A stretch of DNA of 10,315 bases, from assembly GCA_046261635.1 (NCBI GenBank), contig JBHEOL010000074.1, positions 1-10,315 on the forward strand, in the 5' to 3' direction. Positions 6,588-10,315 of the stretch are shown here, in pieces. A model generated the notes under the pieces. It was not told the origin of the DNA, did no database searches, and was given only the letters and a program-made list of their open reading frames with translations. Position numbers and translations under genes: made by a program. The stretch comes from JBHEPS01 sp046261635. GTDB lineage: Bacteria; Acidobacteriota; Thermoanaerobaculia; Gp7-AA8. Every line of letters begins with the position of its first letter. The stretch's first letter is position 1.

Positions 6588-9074
6588 ATGAGCCCATCAA
6601 CCTTTCGTCATTCGCCCCCGAACTCGCTCTTTGCGATGTTCAGCCTGTTGGCCGTCCCGGTCGTGATCTGGATGCTCTTGTCGGGACCCAAGGCGACTCT
6701 CGCCGAAGTCGTCGGGGGGGTTCTGGTGATCTACCTCGCGCTTCTTGCCGCGTTCAGCTTCCGTGCGGCAGACCGGGCCAAACGAGCTCGACGCGAGCTC
6801 GAGCTCTCGGAACAGCGGTTCCGGACGGTCTTCGAGATGGCTCCCGACGGGGCCATGCTTCTCTCTCCGGGTGGACGGATCGAAATGGTGAACTGCCGCC
6901 TCGAGCACCTCGTCGGCTATCCGCGCGAGCAGCTCCTCGGCCGGAGCGTGGAGGAGCTGCTCGCCGAGTCCGAGCGCGAAAAGTACCGGCAGTTCATCCA
7001 GGATCCGAAAGAGTGCCTCGAGAAGAAGTGCATCCGTCCCGAGCCGGTTCAGCTGCGCCATGCCGACGGCACGACCTTTCCGGTCGAGGTCACCTTCTCC
7101 CCAATCGAGAACGGGGCGAAATTTCCGCTGATGGTCAGCCTGCGTGACGTCCGGGCCCAGGCCGCCTCGCGCGAAAAGCTCGAGATGCAGGCGCTCCTGC
7201 TCGACTGGGTCGGCGAGGCCGTGATCGCGACCGACCGCCACGGGCTCGTCACCTTCTGGAACCGCGCCGCCGAGACGACCTACGGATGGACGGCGGAAGA
7301 GGCGATGGGACAGCAGGTCCTCGAGCTCACGCCCGCCGAGACGTCGAAACAGCAGGCAGCCGAGATCCTGGAATCGCTGGGGACGAGCGACCGATGGTCC
7401 GGGAGGTTCCAGGTCCGCCGACGGGACGGATCGCCATTCTGGGCAACCGTGACCGACGCCGTGATCCGCGACGAGCGCGGAGAGATCACCTCATTCGTCG
7501 GCGTCTCGCGCGATGCCACCGATGAGTTCCGCCAGGAGCAGGAGCCGCGCCTGCGGGATCAGCGGATGAACATGGTCGGGCAGGCGACCCGGGACGTGGT
7601 CTGGGATCTCGACCCGGTAGCTGGAACGCTCTGGTGGGGCAACGAGATCACGACGCTCACGGGCGAAGAGGCGCCAGGCGATCTCGAGTGGTGGAAGGAG
7701 AGAATTCACCCCGTCGAGCGCGACGAAGTTTCTCGATCACTCGAAGAGGCAATTCGAGGGGACGCCGAAAGGTGGACCGCCGAGTACCGGTTCCGCCGCC
7801 ACGACGACTCATGGGTCTCGATCTTCGATCGCGCCTGGATCATCCGCAACGAGGATGGGGTCGCGGAGCGCGTGGTCGGGACGATGATGGACATCTCGGA
7901 GCGGAAGACTCTGGAGGAGGAGCTTCGTCGCGCAGAGCGGCTCGCGAGCCTCGGGCGCCTCGCGGCGACCGTCTCCCATGAGTTCAACAACGTCCTGATG
8001 GGGATTCAGCCGTTCGCGGACCTGCTCGCGCGCACCGCGGTCGACGCGCGGCACGAGCGGATCGCGAAGCAGATCACCGGCTCGGTCTCCCGCGGGCGGC
8101 GTATCACGCACGACATCCTGAAGTTCACCCGCCCCACTGAACCCGACCTCCGCCCGCTCGATCTCGGTGAGTGGCTCGAGACCGTCCTCCCGGAATGGCA
8201 GGCGGTTCTCGGAGAAAGCGTATGGCTTGCGATCGAGACGGATGAGGGGAACATCCGCGTCGAGGGCGACCGCAACCAGCTCGAGCAGCTCATGTCGAAC
8301 CTCCTGATGAACGCCCGCGACGCGATCGAGGGAGAGGGCACGGTGACCGTGCGCGTCACGCGTCCCGCGGCCGGAGCCACGTACGGCTTCGGCGCGATCG
8401 CCTCGCCGGAAGGATTCGCCCACATCGCGGTCGTCGATTCCGGCGGGGGGGTTCCCGACGAGATTCTCGGCCACATCTTCGAGCCGCTCTTCACGACCAG
8501 GCGGGACGGTACCGGGCTGGGCCTCGCGTTCTGTCACCAGATCGTCCAGCAGCACGGCGGGTTGATCTTCGCCGAGAATAATGCGGGAGCAGGGGCGACG
8601 ATTCACGTCTTCCTCCCGATCGCTTCGAGCGACGCGGAGACGCAGAGCAACGCCTGGCGTATTCTCCGGAGCGACGAAGGGAGGGAGCGGATCGCCGAGG
8701 TCGTTCTGATCGAAGACGACTCTCAGGTGACCGAGGGGTTGAGGGCCATCCTCGAGCTCGAAGGGATCGCCGTGCGAAGCGCCGCGAGCGGCGCAGCCGG
8801 TCTGGAGGAGCTTGCCATCCGACGACCCGACGTCGTCATCCTCGACGTGGGGCTTCCCGATATCAGCGGAGTCGAATTGTTCCAGATCATCGAGCTGCGT
8901 TACCCGGGCCTCCGCATCGTCTTCTCATCCGGGCACCAGGACCTCGGGGCCCTCGAGCAGTTCCTCCGCCCCGGAGTGGAGTTCCTGAGGAAGCCGTACG
9001 AGCTCGATACCCTTCTTCGCGCTCTCGAGCGGGTCGCCAGTCACGAGCCGCCCGAGCGCGAGCTCAGCGACTGA
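6588..9074 (+). CDS. Hybrid sensor histidine kinase, PAS-PAS-PAS-HisKA-HATPase-REC
   Basis: This 828-residue membrane-bound kinase has two N-terminal TM helices (about 14-31 and 41-58) with almost no periplasmic loop, so sensing is probably in the membrane or cytoplasm. Three PAS domains follow: about 74-195 (EQRFRTVFEMAPDGAMLL), 200-318 (NRAAETTYGWTAEEAMGQ) and 328-440, the last a PAS_3 type (RDVVWDLDPVAG). The HisKA box ATVSHEFNNVL contains phospho-acceptor His464. The ATPase has the N-box NARDA (575-579), G1 DSGGG (Asp617) and G2 GTGLGL (641-646). The C-terminal receiver has acidic residues 709-711, phospho-acceptor Asp753 (VILDVGLPD) and Lys802 (FLRKPYE). All catalytic residues are present. 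No DNA-binding output follows, so a separate partner is expected. Start is uncertain: GTG 6558 has a GGAG 12 nt upstream, while ATG 6588 has no clear RBS; the choice adds or removes 10 residues. The signal sensed is unknown, and a link to the adjacent pump is inferred from position only. Confidence 0.94.
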   Translation: MSPSTFRHSPPNSLFAMFSLLAVPVVIWMLLSGPKATLAEVVGGVLVIYLALLAAFSFRAADRAKRARRELELSEQRFRTVFEMAPDGAMLLSPGGRIEMVNCRLEHLVGYPREQLLGRSVEELLAESEREKYRQFIQDPKECLEKKCIRPEPVQLRHADGTTFPVEVTFSPIENGAKFPLMVSLRDVRAQAASREKLEMQALLLDWVGEAVIATDRHGLVTFWNRAAETTYGWTAEEAMGQQVLELTPAETSKQQAAEILESLGTSDRWSGRFQVRRRDGSPFWATVTDAVIRDERGEITSFVGVSRDATDEFRQEQEPRLRDQRMNMVGQATRDVVWDLDPVAGTLWWGNEITTLTGEEAPGDLEWWKERIHPVERDEVSRSLEEAIRGDAERWTAEYRFRRHDDSWVSIFDRAWIIRNEDGVAERVVGTMMDISERKTLEEELRRAERLASLGRLAATVSHEFNNVLMGIQPFADLLARTAVDARHERIAKQITGSVSRGRRITHDILKFTRPTEPDLRPLDLGEWLETVLPEWQAVLGESVWLAIETDEGNIRVEGDRNQLEQLMSNLLMNARDAIEGEGTVTVRVTRPAAGATYGFGAIASPEGFAHIAVVDSGGGVPDEILGHIFEPLFTTRRDGTGLGLAFCHQIVQQHGGLIFAENNAGAGATIHVFLPIASSDAETQSNAWRILRSDEGRERIAEVVLIEDDSQVTEGLRAILELEGIAVRSAASGAAGLEELAIRRPDVVILDVGLPDISGVELFQIIELRYPGLRIVFSSGHQDLGALEQFLRPGVEFLRKPYELDTLLRALERVASHEPPERELSD

Positions 9075-9078
9075 CGCT

Positions 9079-10026
9079 TCAGGCGACGGTTTCCTCTTCC
9101 TGCATGACTACCGGCGCGACCCGCGGCTGGGCCGTCGTCCGAACCTTCGAGGTCTGGACGAGCGCGACTCCGGCGAAGATCACCACCATCGCAACGATCG
9201 CGTTCCATCCGAGAGGCTCGTCGAGGATCAGCCACCCGAGAAAAACCGCGACCGCGGGGTTGATGTAGGCGTAGAGGGAGACGGTCGACGCCTTCAACTT
9301 GGAAAGAGCATAGACGTAAGCGCCGTACGCGACGATCGATCCGAACACGCAGAGATAGATGAACGCGATGAGCGTACGGGTGGTGAAGCGAAACTCATCG
9401 ACGTCGCCGTGGAGCACGCCAGCAATCGTCACGATCCCCCCGCCCAGGAGCATCTGAAGCGCGGCCGACATCAGAGCGGAGGTCTGCGGCGGATGGAACT
9501 TCGATCTGAGGGATCCGAAGTTCCAGGCGATCGTGGCGAGCTGAAGCCCGATGACTCCGAGAAGAAAGTTGAGGTCGAACTTCGACCCCACCAGTTCCGG
9601 CAGCACGAGGATGATCACGCCTGCGAAGCCGACGAGCATCCCGGCGAGCCTGCGTCTTTCGATTGCCGCACTCCCCTCGCGGCGCGATTCCATCGCAGCC
9701 ATCCAGAAGGGGGCCGTTCCGACCAGCAGCGCCGCGAATCCGCTCGTGACGAACTGTTCGGCCCACACGACCGAGAGGTTTCCGATCCCGACCATCAGAA
9801 ACCCGATCAACGTGAGATTCGCCCAGTCGCTGCGCTTTCGCGGCAGCCGGTCGCCCATGGCGAGGCGGATGCTCATCAGCACAACCCCGGCGATCGTGAA
9901 CCTCACGCCCGGAAAGAGAATCACGGGGAGGGTCTCGATCGCGACGCGAATCGCCAGGTAGGTCGTACCCCATACCGTGCAGACGGTGAAGAAGGCGATG
10001 TAGGCCAGGGTTTTTTCGTGCTTCAT
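9079..10026 (-). CDS. EamA-family (DMT superfamily) transporter, YedA-like
   Basis: This 315-residue inner-membrane protein has about ten hydrophobic helices arranged as two EamA repeats (about residues 6-140 and 153-290). The first opens with TVCTVWGTTYLAIRVAIETL, the typical W-G-x-x-Y/F-x-x-x-R/K region, followed by PGVRFTIAGVVL. The second ends YAYINPAVAVFLGWLILDEP, the classical N-P-x-x-A/V ... G-x-x-x-L-x-E-P signature. Family members export amino acids, drugs or other small metabolites by secondary transport; YedA-like members have no certain substrate. The C-terminal 25 or so residues are a hydrophilic cytoplasmic tail ending in EEETVA. The start ATG at 10026 places TM1 about 7 residues in; a TTG at 10053 is in frame but abuts the repeat array and has no RBS. 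ATG 10026 also lacks a strong Shine-Dalgarno. It converges with the kinase gene, leaving 4 bp between stop codons. Confidence 0.93.
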   Translation of the reverse strand: MKHEKTLAYIAFFTVCTVWGTTYLAIRVAIETLPVILFPGVRFTIAGVVLMSIRLAMGDRLPRKRSDWANLTLIGFLMVGIGNLSVVWAEQFVTSGFAALLVGTAPFWMAAMESRREGSAAIERRRLAGMLVGFAGVIILVLPELVGSKFDLNFLLGVIGLQLATIAWNFGSLRSKFHPPQTSALMSAALQMLLGGGIVTIAGVLHGDVDEFRFTTRTLIAFIYLCVFGSIVAYGAYVYALSKLKASTVSLYAYINPAVAVFLGWLILDEPLGWNAIVAMVVIFAGVALVQTSKVRTTAQPRVAPVVMQEEETVA

Positions 10027-10053
10027 GACTTCTTGAGGATCGAGATCAAACAA

Positions 10054-10162
10054 GAGAATAGGACGAATAGGACGAATCGAACAGATAGGACAGATAAGTC
10101 CTATGTCCTATAGGTCCTATTCGTCCTATTCGTCCTATTTCGTCCTACTTCGTCCTACTTCG
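10054..10162. repeat. Compact palindromic 9-bp repeat array, locus 2
   Basis: Left arm: GGACGAATA (10061-10069), GGACGAATC, GAACAGATA and GGACAGATA (to 10096). Right arm, on plus: GTCCTAT copies starting at 10098 and 10105, then TATNNGTCC units to about 10135. The outer right edge switches to a 10-bp period (CGTCCTATTT, CGTCCTACTT, CGTCCTACTT, 10131-10160). The arms abut with essentially no loop, unlike locus 1, and the outer 17 bases of the left arm match the right arm perfectly in reverse complement. It lies just upstream of the EamA gene start, between two minus-strand genes, so it would be in an intercistronic or 5' untranslated position. The unit is the same family as at 482-700. Confidence 0.93.
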
Positions 10163-10211
10163 GAAGGGGCGGCACCCGGTCCGAGCGCGCCCGATTGGGG
10201 AGCGGCAATTT

Positions 10212-10315
10212 CTATTGGAGGTGACTCGAGGTCATCCGGGGGTAGTGATACTCCCTCCGGAACCGCCCGACACGGTTGATGTCCCGCGCCAGGTACTCGA
10301 CCTTGACGTTCCGTT
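10212..10315 (-). CDS. C-terminal end of an unidentified gene, partial
   Basis: On the minus strand an open frame enters from the right edge and ends at TAG (10214-10212). The 33 visible residues include KVEYLARDINRVGRFRREYH, then YPRMTSSHLQ. The mix of hydrophobic and charged residues and the high-GC third positions look like real coding sequence, and the frame stops shortly before a repeat array, as gene ends do elsewhere in the window. I do not recognise the family and the fragment is too short to assign a role. It is co-oriented with the EamA gene, 185 bp upstream of it. Confidence 0.55.
   Translation of the reverse strand, partial: RNVKVEYLARDINRVGRFRREYHYPRMTSSHLQ

Noticed and set aside
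9551..9961. Plus-strand open frame opposite the EamA transporter
   Set aside because: Antisense to a gene with clear EamA signatures; no membrane or domain features of its own.

Overview
The window is a high-GC bacterial chromosome segment from a Gram-negative-type (two-membrane) organism, because it encodes a complete tripartite RND efflux pump with an outer-membrane channel. Gene content and the 9-bp intergenic repeats would fit an Acidobacteriota-like or similar environmental lineage, but that placement is a guess; no rRNA or marker gene is present.

Layout. At the left edge is the end of a membrane-anchored DUF1573-type protein (+). A 368-bp gene-free gap follows (positions 482-849), most of it two inverted arrays of a 9-bp repeat (consensus GGACNNATA) around a short GC-rich centre. 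A tight three-gene plus-strand operon occupies 850-6459: TolC-family outer-membrane channel, RND periplasmic adaptor (HlyD/MFP family) and RND inner-membrane permease (AcrB/HAE1 type). After a short spacer with a perfect 16-bp palindrome comes a large hybrid histidine kinase (three PAS domains, HisKA, HATPase, C-terminal receiver), also on plus. It ends 4 bp from the convergent stop codon of a minus-strand EamA-family (YedA-like) transporter. Upstream of that transporter lies a second, more compact palindromic array of the same 9-bp repeat, then the C-terminal end of an unidentified minus-strand gene running off the right edge.

How the parts work together. The three pump genes should build one proton-driven drug or solvent exporter across both membranes. 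The kinase is co-oriented just downstream and could sense envelope or chemical stress, but no DNA-binding response regulator is visible and a link to the pump is only positional. The EamA protein is a separate single-component metabolite or drug exporter.

The least explained content is the 9-bp repeat family: it occurs as inverted arrays in two gaps about 9.5 kb apart, starts exactly at a stop codon in one of them, and has a possible degenerate trace after the permease gene. I see no CRISPR, tRNA, rRNA, insertion sequence or phage gene.
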